Assembly: GCA_963931925.1 (NCBI GenBank)
Contig: OZ007575.1
Span: 40,595,846 to 40,659,845, forward strand
DNA length: 64,000 nucleotides
Origin: Onchidella celtica
Lineage: Eukaryota; Mollusca; Gastropoda; Systellommatophora; Onchidiidae
Reading direction: 5' to 3'
Positions 39,901 to 50,100 of this stretch are shown here, in pieces (positions within the stretch are counted from its first letter, which is position 1; every line of letters starts with the position of its first letter). The position numbers and the translations under genes are program-made. The notes beneath the pieces were generated by a model. The model was given only the letters and a program-made list of their open reading frames with translations, was not told the origin of the DNA and made no database searches.

Positions 39901-42900
39901 CTTCCTCAATTAGTATTATTTGCGTCCAAACAATAAATAAACTACATAAAATGTAGTAATGTCTTGCCATGTTTAATGTTATTTTGTTTGTTATATGCTG
40001 TTGTCATGCCCACAAATAGAGAAACCTGCTGTTTTTGTATGTCATCAATCACGTCCAACACGTCTGCATTTTCTTCACATTATTTCAAATAAATGAATTT
40101 CTATGACAGATCTTGTTCTGGAACTTCTTTTTTTATGTAAATTAATATCGTGAGTGAATGTGTAGTTTTAACATTGTTTTACAAATTTAAAAATGTGCTG
40201 TCTTGTCACATTTTGGTTCCCACCTTTTGAGAATGGCTCATATAATTTAGCTTCAGCCCAGGTAAAATATCAGTTCATGCTTTGATTTGCGAATGTTTAA
40301 GTGTTTTAAATCGTACCATTTTTTTTAAAATCTCAAATCTTCAGTGACTTTTCTAAAGAGCTTAAAGTAGCAGGATGTTCATGCTAGTCAGAGGCCACAG
40401 AGAAAAGGTTGAGATTGCAGACTATGCAGCTGAGATAAAGGAGATTTTTACAGGCCACAATGATGTTTCAACTTTGGTTTACAAACCACAGTACTTTTAC
40501 TAAAAGTAATAGTCCTGGGTCTAATCACAGCTGTCAAAACAAAGATCTGTGAAAGCTTTCAAATAATCCAACAAACAGCCTGTCTTCAAAGTGTACAAAA
40601 AACCACCACCACTGTGCAAGACATCTATGTAATAAGGAAGACCTGACAGACAAGATGGTCCAATAAGTAACACTGTGCCCACTATTGTGGATGGTTCACT
40701 AACAAGGATGGGACAACATGAGGTAGTGCTGAAATTTCTGAAAGATGACAAACCTAAAATGATGGCTATCCACTATCTTATTCCAAGAGAGAGCTTGGCA
40801 GCTGCTAGGCTTAGTCTTGCAAGTAGGCTAATAAAACAGGTAGATGAAATAAAGGCCCATCCAAAGACTGGAAGATTGTTAAATAAAAACAACAATTCTA
40901 TGAGGACTATGTGTGGCTGCACCTCAATACCAGTTGCTATCAAACAGTTACTGTCTGGAAAGGTTTACTGCCTTGCTTGATACTTGGTTCAAGATCATGA
41001 CAGCTTTGGGTTCATGAGATGCAGCCAAGTCAAAGCCTTCAGTTTCATTTCATAAAAATGGAGTCAGATCAGATCAACAAGCTAATGGACATGAAAGTTG
41101 ATGACAGTGTGATATTGATCCATGCTTCCAGATAACACTTCATGTAGCTGGATCTGCAAGTTGTTGCCAAATACATGCCCCCATGCAAAACTTATTAGCT
41201 ATGGAGGCTCAGCAAGTGGTTTTGCCCTTCCCAAAAGCATACTTGTCTGAATGTGCCTTTCATGCTGTTACGGATATGGTGACTAAAAAACGAGAACATG
41301 TTACATGTTATTAGTTCTACAGTTTTCTACTTGAGTTCCTATGTATGCAGACTGATTTGGGCATCAAAATCAAATGGAAGATTACCCACATTTATTTTCT
41401 TTTGTTCACAGTTTATAAAAGCACTTCTGGCCTTCCCTGTAACTGGGCATTAAATCAAATAGATGGGGTGGGCATGGAACATAGAACTCTTGAGAACCAG
41501 TGCAGTAAACTACAATTTTGGTGTGATTTCAGTACCCATGTGTCCTGTCATTTTATGTAACATACAGATTTTTGCTCGGCTAGCTTTAGTAGTGACCAGT
41601 GCATCCTGATGTCCATCTGTGTTAAGTTTTGCAGTGGATGCTAGCATTAAAATACAGTTCAGTTACATTTCAGCATTTACATCTAGGGAAATGAGAATTC
41701 AATTATTTTGGTGTTTATGTCACAAACAGACTTTTGTTCACATAATTTAACTATGGCCCTTAAACTCTTTCGTCTACTGTGACTGTGATATCTTCAAATA
41801 GATGCTGAACTTAAAATGCAGCTTAGTCTGATCCTTTCATTTCAGTGTGGGAAAATTGCGGTTCAGGTGTTTTGGTGTTTATGTAACAAACAGTCATTTG
41901 CTAAGTGGTAGCTCTCCCATAGCTGCTGAACTCAGATATCCTCAGTAGGCCTGGAGCCTTGTATCAAATGCTCAAGTTAATAATAATTTTAAATTGACCA
42001 CAGTATAAAAGTGCATGATTTTTGGGACTTTTACAATTTGGTGTTTATGTAACGTACACACTTTTGGTGTCTGCCAGCTTACTATTGTAATGCAGAAAGA
42101 GCATTTTTGTGCCACATTAGACTTTGATATCAGTAATAGTCAGAACCATTTATTTATTTATTTGGATAAGTAAATTTTATTTTCATCACATTTTTATGTT
42201 TTTGGTGTTTATGTAACATACACACCGCAAATCTGAGAGGCATTTTGAATGTCACAAATGATTATTGACTCACAAGATTGTATTTCTGACAGTATGAAAT
42301 AAACTTGCTTAATTAGGTTCCTGGCCTTCTAATTGCAAGTGCCTGAGTTGTTTTTGTGTTGTGACGGTGTTTATGTAACATACATCCTGTCAGTCAAGAA
42401 TGAGTGGTATTGTTGAAACCCGAAGGGAATGCTAAAAGGCAGCTACCGAGTATGAAAGACGACTATTTACAGAATGAGATGTATTGGTTTTTAAGGATGG
42501 ATATCGATTTTTAAAATTCATCACTGTGTCACAAAAAGTGTTCAGCAAATCAGATTCTGACCCATATATCACAGGGTATTTGTCATATTGTTGTATGCCA
42601 TATTTTGCCTGTCTTGAGTTTTTGTCATGAAAGTGGTTCTCTCACTCCTAATTTCATTTGTGTATGTGTCACTCCAATCAGTCAAAAAAGTTTCAAGATA
42701 TATACTTCTGATGTTATGTTTTATGCGTTTTAGCCCTTCTGTTGACCAAACTTCCATCCTCATTTTCTTGAAGAGGCAAAAGTGCGCAAACAACAATGTG
42801 GTAAATAACCAACGATATATCTTTGCGATATGATGATGTCCTTGCTGCCAAATTGACAATTAAGATTCTTACTCCTGCATAGAAAATTCTAAAAGATTTG

Positions 42901-44658
42901 ACTACCAGCATGTCTGTGGTGCCTGCTTAAAAAAAATATTTTAAAAAACACACGCACTGATGGTTGCATTATGTCAAAATAAGATCAGTAAGGAAAAAAA
43001 AAATACACATCTGTATTACTCCACAATGACCATGCGCTGGGCACTTATTGTTTTTTTGGGGAAAGAAACACTGCCACTTACTCATCCTCTGTGAGAGGCT
43101 TAAACTCTGCAGGATCCTCTGGATACTGCTTCCTACATGCTGGACACAAACCATTTTCATCTGTACGAATTCTGTGCCAGCAAAACCTACAAATCTGGAA
43201 GTGTTGAAAAAAATCTGCATTGTGACTTAAGTTACTTGATGTGCTTTACCTAATCATACTATAAATAAACATAACATTGCATGTTTTCACACTTACATGA
43301 AGGACATGGTTAGTAACTTACAAGGAGGATAAAAATGTGGCAAAGAATAAAAATCACCTGCAAATATTTTAAACAATATAAAAACAGATGATTGGGTTCT
43401 GAGTTTGTGTTTGGGTCAGCATGATAGCAGCCACTCTGAGCCTTTCAAGTTTTTTGGGGCCCTTTATGTAGGTCTGACATTCAGATATTGTTGTTAGTTC
43501 ATCCCATCTTTCCTGCCATCTCGATTAAAATTTAATGAATTTATCAATTGTAGGTTTAAAGTCAGTGTATGTATTTTCAGGTGTTCTGGCAGATGCTCAA
43601 TGTTCCTTTTGCCAGAGTGTTTGCTGTTCCAGTTTCCTCAATGCCAATGTGGCCAGGGCTCCAAGAGAAAAATTTCGTATGCCCTATTGGATGGTGTGAT
43701 TATTCAAAAACAAATTCATTCACAACCTGGTTTTATGTTGAATGGAATACCTGATATCCGCAGGTGCAGGGGAAGAAACTATGATCATCAATTTCAAGTG
43801 CTTCCATGCACAGAGGACACTGGGGAAAAAAATTAAAACAGTGGCGTTTGCAACGAGCAGTTTTCCATTTTCTGACACACACATTATTTATCTCTGAAAC
43901 TAAATAGCAATGACAGAAAACAAACACCATTCAAGAAATTCTTGTTCAAACTCTAAGACATATGCTGCTTTTGAAAAGATCCAAGTAACACGCATCTACT
44001 TCAGCAGTATATTGTAGAATCAAAAAGTCCCATCTTGAAACAAAACCAAACATTCAAATCAACATAAAAATTATACTGCTTCTATTTCTCACTGGGTAAT
44101 TTGCCCATGCATTTTGCATCTCTGCTCCTATGTATTTGAAGACCAAGGCATTCAGCTTTTTTTCTAAACTTTCACACTGACGCTGCCTGAAAAGAATACA
44201 AATACAGATGTACCAACCAGTCCATGCATAAGGTTTAAATTTAACCAACTTTATTAACTAAGTGCACAACTGACCTTGCAGGTAGACATCAAAAAGAATA
44301 GACAAGAAATGAAGAATACAGTTATTAACGTTTTGGTTCTCACTATTGTTACTGCCAACTAAGCAGTGGGAACGCCGTAAACAAGAGCTAATCTGCTGTT
44401 ATATTAATATACAGTCCCAAACCATTTGGATAAAAGTTAAAACTGAAGAGATTCAATTCTGATTTCATGCTGTATCAAATGATCACTAATGACCATCACA
44501 TATAAACCTAATGAATCACTGACATAAAATTAAACATTTTTATAATTTCATAAGACTTCTTATACACATCTGAAAAAAATCTCGAATGTCCACTTAGGCC
44601 TGCGTGGAAAGGTTTTACAGACAAATTTAAATCTTACTTCAGCTGGTTCATCAGACAT
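21958..44658 (-). CDS. CNOT4: CCR4-NOT transcription complex subunit 4, E3 ubiquitin ligase (complete)
   Basis: Eighteen coding exons, listed 5' to 3': 44658-44638, 43819-43751, 43194-43082, 34856-34767, 33291-33144, 32788-32624, 32322-32255, 31796-31707, 31205-30938, 30619-30480, 30222-29964, 28786-28600, 26584-26462, 26097-25837, 25230-25097, 23433-23277, 22804-22721, 22172-21958. All junctions keep phase, giving 863 residues. The C4C4 RING has Cys at 8, 11, 25, 27, 32, 35, 47 and 50, with the vertebrate spacing. A basic Lys-rich helix follows (~68-97). The RRM spans ~99-185 (NLVFVVGL, then YFGKFGKIHKVVIN). The CCCH finger is C190-C199-C204-H208. The rest is a long low-complexity tail rich in Ser, Asn, Pro and Gln, with the conserved islands STDWSAAFGF, EDDLGFDP, and a final HWLKSLQQLTE...PPPGF exon like the long vertebrate isoform. 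It ubiquitinates targets in mRNA decay and ribosome quality control. It is longer than human isoforms (up to about 710) because of the tail. Confidence 0.97.
23846..24470. mobile_element. TTAA-flanked element with 35-bp inverted repeats
   Basis: TTAA is followed by GGCCTGTTTACCCTGGTGGG at the left, and the right end mirrors it as CCCACCAGTGTAAATAGGCC-TTAA. The inverted repeat continues about 10 more bases (TTTTTGGAATA / TATTCTTAAAA) with few mismatches. A second internal GTTTACACTGG word lies near 23945 and an inverted copy near 24385. The GGCC...TTTACACTGG start also recalls PIF/Harbinger-like ends (which use TWA targets), so the superfamily is open. It lies in the CNOT4 intron 23434-25096. 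Confidence 0.65.
26786..26823. repeat. (CA)n-(C)18 compound tract
   Basis: About ten CA units run directly into 18 C in the CNOT4 intron 26585-28599. Confidence 0.9.
28901..29144. repeat. Fold-back repeat with 37-bp perfect arms
   Basis: The arm at 28901-28937 (TATAGAGCAAAATTGTTG... ending TTTATGAAT) is the exact reverse complement of 29108-29144, with a 170-bp spacer. The spacer carries two more diverged direct copies of part of the arm: GCAGTATTGTTGTAGCTCC near 29033 and GCAATATTGTGGTATTTCC near 29073. It lies in the CNOT4 intron 28787-29963. Confidence 0.8.
33440..33482. repeat. (TTGG)n(TG)n microsatellite
   Basis: A compound tetra- and dinucleotide tract in the CNOT4 intron 33292-34766, 150 bp upstream of the exon that starts the RRM. 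Confidence 0.85.
34229..34479. mobile_element. TTAA-type MITE 2
   Basis: TTAA-CTCTTTCCGTAC at the left and GTATGGAAAGAG-TTAA at the right (11 of 12 bases inverted). Inside are two direct copies of a ~55-bp block with a palindromic head (CCGATACATCGG, then CCGATGTATCGG), followed in both by CCGACTGACGCATTTGGACT. It is 251 bp long and lies in a CNOT4 intron. Confidence 0.8.
35290..35730. promoter_or_regulatory. CpG-rich block inside CNOT4 intron
   Basis: CG dinucleotides are clearly more frequent here than in flanking intron DNA (for example around 35355, 35510-35580 and 35595-35625). It directly precedes a plus-strand ATG with a good donor. It could be an internal or antisense promoter; that reading is inference. 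Confidence 0.35.
35692..36508 (+). CDS. Candidate two-exon microprotein, antisense in CNOT4 intron
   Basis: ATG at 35692 opens MEQNGNKTL and ends at a consensus donor (GTAAGT, 35720). A pyrimidine-containing acceptor (TTTTGTGTTTCAG) at 36455 continues in frame as VAYGYRPSKDRWPSSWF and stops at 36506-36508, giving 26 residues. The splice sites and the CpG-rich upstream block are visible; the protein matches no family I know. It may be a real small peptide, the first exon of a longer gene, or chance. Confidence 0.25.
36554..36960. mobile_element. TTAA-type MITE 3
   Basis: Exact TTAA on both sides and a perfect 15-bp inverted repeat, CTCATTCCCCCTCAA. At the left end the block CCCCTCAATGCGATAGGATG is present twice in tandem with a short spacer (36565 and 36611). 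It is 407 bp long with no coding potential and follows the microprotein candidate by 45 bp. Confidence 0.88.
36980..38230 (+). repeat. ~191-bp satellite with three-monomer higher-order repeat
   Basis: The phrase GTTCGTTACTGAAACTCGAA or a close variant recurs at 37014, 37208, 37399, 37590, 37779, 37973 and 38164, spacings of 189-194 bp. Flanking text shows three monomer types in fixed order. The type with CACGTGGGC before the phrase is at 37208 and 37779, the type with GCGGGAGA at 37399 and 37973, and the type preceding GTTGCCGATCTGAAAGAAGG at 37014, 37590 and 38164. The composite period is therefore about 573 bp. Confidence 0.85.
38563..40243. mobile_element. Inverted-repeat DNA transposon, GAGCC family, long copy
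   Basis: The left end GAGCCGTTCTCAAAAGGTGG (38567) is mirrored by CCACCTTTTGAGAATGGCTC (ending 40239), one mismatch over more than 20 bp. ATAT flanks both sides as a possible target duplication. Inside, the word CACGTCC or its complement recurs many times (near 38954, 39157, 39333, 39511, 39715, 39879 and 40050), including a perfect 20-bp inverted pair at 39702-39721 and 39878-39897. I see no recognisable transposase frame, so it is non-autonomous or decayed. A shorter relative lies at 59317-60117. Confidence 0.75.
40375..41100 (+). pseudogene. Decayed open frame of unknown origin
   Basis: Two open stretches without introns lie just right of the GAGCC element: 40378-40504 (43 residues, MFMLVRGHREKVEIADYAAE...) and 40675-40980 (101 residues, with KVVLK-like and LIPRESLAAARLSLASRLIK segments). 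They are interrupted by stops and frame changes. The composition looks protein-coding, but I recognise no domain. It is most likely a remnant of a mobile element or processed gene. Confidence 0.3.
41540..42400 (+). repeat. Six-unit array with a conserved box every ~164 bp
   Basis: The box GGTGTTTATGTAACATACAC (or close) has its TTTATGT core at 41552, 41714, 41878, 42044, 42208 and 42370, spacings of 162, 164, 166, 164 and 162. Between boxes the units are strongly diverged, although words such as GATGCTGAACTTAAAATGCAG are still shared between some. It reads as an old satellite in which one ~20-bp box has been kept. Confidence 0.8.
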
Positions 44659-45199
44659 GGTTAATCAGCAGGTAGAAAGCAACAGAATCTCAATACTGTG
44701 GATGAAGTAAAAAGAACAATGAGAATAAGACAAAAGTTTCTTGACTTGGCTTTCAGGTTTTCCACCCGCCCCCTCATTCTAAAGGTAAATCCCAACCACC
44801 CAGGCAAGACAACCTTACAGCTTGCCCTAAAACTTTCCCCGCCCATAGCCTTTTCACTTTCAACCATACAACTAAAAAGAATATCGAAGTGTTTATCCGT
44901 CGATAATGACGGATAAAATTTTCCCTAGGATTTTTTTTATCCATCAACATAAATTCTGTATTTGCGAGTCATCTCCCCTGATTTGAACCCTTTCTCCGTC
45001 TTCTTCCCTTGTTCCATAAAAGCGTACATCCCGACTCGATCAATGTTCATATTGGGCGAGTGTTGAAAACTATACGAAATTGGAGAGACTTGGAATTTTT
45101 TTAATTTAATGAATACACAAAGGTTCAGGTCTAATCCATTGATTTGGGTTTCTTGGTTCGGTCATGCTTATTAGTAAGACTTTTCTCACAATTACTCAG

Positions 45200-45420
45200 G
45201 TTTCTCAGTAGCGTAGTTGTTAGCATCTCTGCCCGTCAGTCAAGTGGCAGTGGTTCGATTCTCAGAACGGCAGATTTTTCTTTTTTTACACAAGTCTTTT
45301 TATTACAATATTAGGCATCAATCTTTTCTTTTTTTTTAATCCAAGAACAATAACGGAAGAAATCCACTTTTTTTGTGACAGGTAATTCAATCGGGGGTAC
45401 AGTGGTTCGATTCTCAGCAG
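45200..45420 (+). repeat. tRNA-like SINE head and second B-box copy
   Basis: 45200-45272 has a Pol III A-box-like TAGCGTAGTTGTTAGCA and B-box GGTTCGATTCTC at tRNA spacing, followed by T-rich DNA. Its ends do not pair as an acceptor stem, so it is not a functional tRNA gene. A second GTGGTTCGATTCTCAGCAGG at 45401-45420, again followed by a long T run, indicates a partial second copy. Both are in the CNOT4 5' UTR intron. Confidence 0.6.
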
Positions 45421-46307
45421 GGTAGGTTTTTTTTTTTTTTTTTCTTATAAGTCTTTTTATCAGTAATCTATTTGGAAATTTTTTTTTTTAATCCAATAAC
45501 ATTAGGAATAAATCCAGTTTGCTTGTTGTTGTTTGTCATTAGACAACAGTGCCGATAGTGATGCCGGATAAATCCAAGTATCCTTCGATAATGTTGACGG
45601 ATAAGGGCAGCCAAAGAATATTTGTGGAGGTGAACTGTACAATTAGTTCAATGTGATCAGGGCCTACAGAATAACATTGTTAGAAACACATCCTGGAGGT
45701 TACTCATAAATAACAGCAAATATTCAAAATGGGCATTCACGACAATAAACCTCAGATGTACCGAGTTCATTACTACACTAAATTACTAGGACATTAGGAC
45801 CTAGTGACAAAATGCTAACCTGGTGGATACAATGGTAGGAAGGACTTCCGAATGCCTTCCATAGCCCGAATGAAAACAGTACACATAGCTACCCCGGCGG
45901 CTTTCCCTGATATGTCATTCTGGCTACGCCGCTACTGCCCAGACGAACATCGGCCTACGGCCTCGATGATTGATACAAACTGACTAGACCCTCATGTCGT
46001 TACATATCAATGTGACAATGCCTATGCACTTGTCGAGTTATGCAACTCATTCGGAAGTCCTCCCCAATGGTAGACTGCGTTAAGCTGAACAGTCTTATTT
46101 GTTGAGATGTGGCATGTAAAAACCAGCGAGATCTGAGTGTAGTGTTAGACCAGAAAGATCCGAGTGCAGTGTTAGCTTTTTGTTTCACTAAATGGGTAGA
46201 TCTACAGCCTCAATCACAATGAACAGAATGCTGGGGTGCCAAGGAAATGAATTAAATCCAGATCTACTAACAAAATTTTTAACATCAAATTTCCCCACTC
46301 AGAAAAA

Positions 46308-46372
46308 TATAGATCTAGAGATCTAGATATCTAGATCTAGATTTTTCTAGATCTAGAAAAAAAATCTAGCCT
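46308..46372. repeat. AGATCTAGATCT-type simple repeat
   Basis: Overlapping TAGATC words form a near-palindromic tract. A shorter tract lies at 47395-47416 in the first SCNM1 intron, with scattered copies between 46500 and 46750. Confidence 0.75.
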
Positions 46373-46980
46373 GTTAGTGTTACTAAAATCTAGACCTGGA
46401 CTACACCTAGTCTCCCATATCCATTTGGAGGCCTCCACACCAATTCGTATTCTCATTTTCTGTTTCAAGCAACATGGTGCCTCAAACTCACAACTCGTGA
46501 CAGCAATCTTTCGTTTGCAGACCTAAATCTAGAGCTAGACACATCTCCTATGCCTAGATCTAGAATCTAGTCTCGACAAGTAAGAAGCTGCGCAGTCAGA
46601 CAGGGCCCACGGGACTGATGTATTGTATGAAGAACATAATAAAATTAGCATCTGTCTGCGATTGTTTTAATCCTTTCTAATACAATCGGTACCTATATTT
46701 TCGTACTGAAACCTGATAAAAAATTTACCTCTAGATCTAGACTCTATATTAAACTGGTATTCGAGAAAGATTAGAATTGTTATTGTGAGGTGGAGTTTCA
46801 AGATCAATCAATGAAAACAGCTCCCTTTTTCACAACGTCCTCGGGCAAGGGCAGTACTGGTTGATTAAAATCCTACACAAGTTCAGTTTCAAGTGATCTG
46901 GTGGACAGAGTAACATCCGATACACGGGCTAAGTCTATCTACAATCTGCAGACAATAACTTTTTAAGCACAGACACTTAC

Positions 46981-47182
46981 ATGGGAAATTTTTTCTCAAG
47001 CTTTGCTTATCGAGCTCTCAACGACGACAAAATTGTCACCGCGCATGCGCCAGCCACAGTTGCCCGGATGATATGAGGTAATCTCGTGTGAAATTTCGGG
47101 AGAAATGTAGAAATTGTTGTTCCGCTTCCAGTAGGCCTAGGACTGCCCTATTTTCTTGGGAAGGTACTTTCGAAATCAAATC
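46981..47182. promoter_or_regulatory. Shared bidirectional promoter of CNOT4 and SCNM1
   Basis: The SCNM1 start codon (47183, +) and the inferred CNOT4 untranslated first exon (ending 46981, -) are about 200 bp apart. The palindrome GCGCATGCGC at 47041-47050 matches the NRF1 consensus, a common element of TATA-less bidirectional housekeeping promoters. I see no TATA box. The CNOT4 leader exon is inferred from its donor only. Confidence 0.6.
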
Positions 47183-50100
47183 ATGTCTTTCAAAAGAGAG
47201 GGCAACGACACAAATTTGTTGGGAACATTGAGGGTAGGCATTAACCAAAGAAAAAGCCCGTACAATTTCTGCGAACAAAATATATTAGATCTAGTAGATC
47301 ATGGATTGAGATCTGTTCCAGTTGACTTGTCATTTTCTTCCCCGAATTTTTTCGCCTTCTTCCTTTGTTAGATTTGCAATGGAGAAAAAGAAAGTAGATC
47401 TAGATCTAGATCTAGATTCCAATCTCCCACAAGGATTCACACCGGTGTTGGCGTTTGCGTTTTGGCTGTATGGATAGATTGACTCTTTGGTGGGCAGAGA
47501 CAGGATGGAGGTTCAAAGCCAATCAAGGGGACGGCACTCTTTTGCACACCTGGCCATCATGTGGGTTAACAACTGCACACTGTACTTTGCCACGCCCATT
47601 GCAACTGTTCATGCCAGACAGGGAAGACAACTGCTGAACATTGTGAAACCCTAGCTAAAGCTTGTTCTCATTGAGATTTATAAACCATTATTTCCACACT
47701 TCGTTCTCTAGGTTAAAAGATTATATAAGTTGCCAAAGTTGCCTTTGAAGGCCAAAGTTTTCCTTGAGGGTTGCGTAGTCTGCCATGCTCAGTGCCTGAG
47801 CACCCCACTTTACATTACACAGCTGATCAATATGGAGTGCCCTATAGTTGAGTGACTCCACCAACCTTTCACACTGCATCGCCCAAACCTGAGTTTGATA
47901 ACTTTTGCATTATGCACAGTGCAACGTATGTTTGTGTACAAACTCCAGTCTAGAGCTCTTAATAACCTATACACTGATACTATTGCCATTCTGTATGTTT
48001 ATTGGGATATTTCTATGAAATTAAAATTATGTTAACCCTCTTAGTGCCAAGGGCCACGATCGTGGCTTTACCGGTAGAGTGCCAAGAGCCACGATCGTGG
48101 CTCTCTTTCATCCCCGGTGTTACGAAAACCTGGCAAGCATGCAGCTGACTGCTGGAAACTGTCGTTAACCTCAAGTGACTAAATCACGGCAAGCGTGCGG
48201 CTGACTGCTGGAAACTCATTAACCTCAAGATTGCCGTTTTAAGCTGGCATTTTGCATTACATACAAAATTTTTATGGTGGCACTAAGAGGGTTAAAAAAT
48301 TTGAGCATAATTGGCAAGTGGGCTATCATAACTAAATTCGTCAAATTTTCTCCCTTGTGTCAGAAAAATTCTTATTCAATAGATCATACAGTCGACTCCA
48401 CATACCATGAAGTCGCTCTACGTGATCTTTTTGCGTGATGTTTTTCTTTTATCCCTTTCCCAAGGCCTCATTTCCACGAGCAAAAATCGCTTAAATGTAG
48501 CATTACATCTTGGAATCCGTCTTTACTCTTTGCGCGATCTCATTTTGAAGACTTGATACAGGAAAAAAAGTGCTTAGCTTGACTTTCCTAATCCATGTCA
48601 TAGTCAAATGCATGCCGTCATCTTTTATAATTGCTGTTTCGCTACAGCTCATACCTGCCATTGTTCTGTGTTGGCCTCGTCATGCTTACACCCGTTATGT
48701 CACCTACCCAGTGTGCACCCACGCCGCCATATGTATAACTGTATGTGGTCACTTTGTCCATGAGTGTAGGATTTTACAAACTTTGTCTGCCAGCATCACC
48801 GATTCTAAACACCTAGGCGAACTCATTATCATTGCCATGTGTTATTCATCAGGAGGATCGATAATGTACTATAATGGTAAATAATGCATCAGATGTCATA
48901 AAATGCGTATGGCCACTGATTTTACTCGGGTCGGGCATTGGAGCGGAGGTTACGATGGGTTACCCATGTGGAGGTAACACGCGTGGCCATAATTTTTTTT
49001 TTTTAAACCTTGCGATAGAGATTCAATTGTTTTCATGGGACACAGAGTAAAGACAGTCGGTGCCAGCAAGTCCACGAAGATGTCAGATTCCATTCTCACT
49101 CGGTCACCATAGACATCCAATGTTTATTGTGTTAGTTGAGGCTCAGGGCTACATGATGCCAGTGTGACCAGTGGGAGGGTGAAGAAGGAAGGGAGACTTG
49201 TCTGTAAACTAATAGTAATAGGTATCGGAGATTCATTAGAACACAACTTTCTGTCTATGACATTGAAATGCCAGACTGGGCTGACTAGACTGCTTAAGAA
49301 TTAACAGGAAAATTATCAAAAGACTTCAGGTTTTCTCAGCTCTGTTGAAAATGTTTTACATTAAATTACATGATACACATACCAGGTCTTGCAAAGTCAG
49401 GAGTCACATTATACACGAGAGTAGCATTTTTACCCTCATTTTCAGCACTAAATGGATGGGTGTGTCTGTGTGTGTGTGCGCATGCGTGTGTGCATGTGTG
49501 TGCATGTGTGTGTGTGTGTATATTAATAATTATAGATGCGGTTCATGTTTTTTTTTCTACATGGTTATGACATTTTTGTGGGTGCACGTGTGCCTTTATC
49601 TGTTGAGTTTCTAAAATGTTTCAGTAACCTCCCCAGACAGTTTATAAAATCTTCCCATACCCTGTTGGTACTGCATATATAATGTAGTTGGGAGGTCAGA
49701 TCCAGCAATAGTGTCTCTTTGGGCTTGATATCTTTATGTTCACTTTCAAGTGATCTCTTTATGTTGACTTTCAAGTTTCATTTAGATGGATCTAGTAATG
49801 TGTTTTTGCCCCTATTGATAATAATTGAAACAGCATTCTCTTTTAAAACATTCATTTAAACCATCACTTTGAACGAATTAGATACATACATTTTTTTAAA
49901 CAGTAACCCCTCACACACCCTAATACAGTAATAGTAATACACATAGCCCTGCACACAAAAAAATACCCCCTCCCCCTTTTAAAAAATTCAGTCTATTTAT
50001 AGCTTAGCATGATTTGATGGATAGTGTGATGTTATATTTGACCCCCGGACATCATGCTAAGCAATGTTGATTGTATTCTCTATAAATACTTTACACATGC

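Larger units (their letters stand above)
34857..43081. other. Third coding intron of CNOT4 (8.2 kb)
   Basis: The largest CNOT4 intron splits the RING exons from the rest. It contains, left to right, a CpG-rich block with a possible microprotein, a TTAA MITE, a ~191-bp satellite, a 1.7-kb inverted-repeat element, a decayed open frame and a ~164-bp periodic array, each listed separately. Confidence 0.8.
44696..46980 (-). other. CNOT4 5' UTR intron
   Basis: Inferred intron between an untranslated first exon (donor CAT|GTAAGTG at 46980) and the exon with the start codon (acceptor CATCCACAG before 44695). It holds the tRNA-like SINE repeats and AGATCTAGATCT-type simple repeats listed separately, and otherwise nothing I recognise. 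Confidence 0.5.

Noticed and set aside
45200..45272. Functional tRNA gene
   Set aside because: The A- and B-box words are present, but the two ends do not form an acceptor stem.
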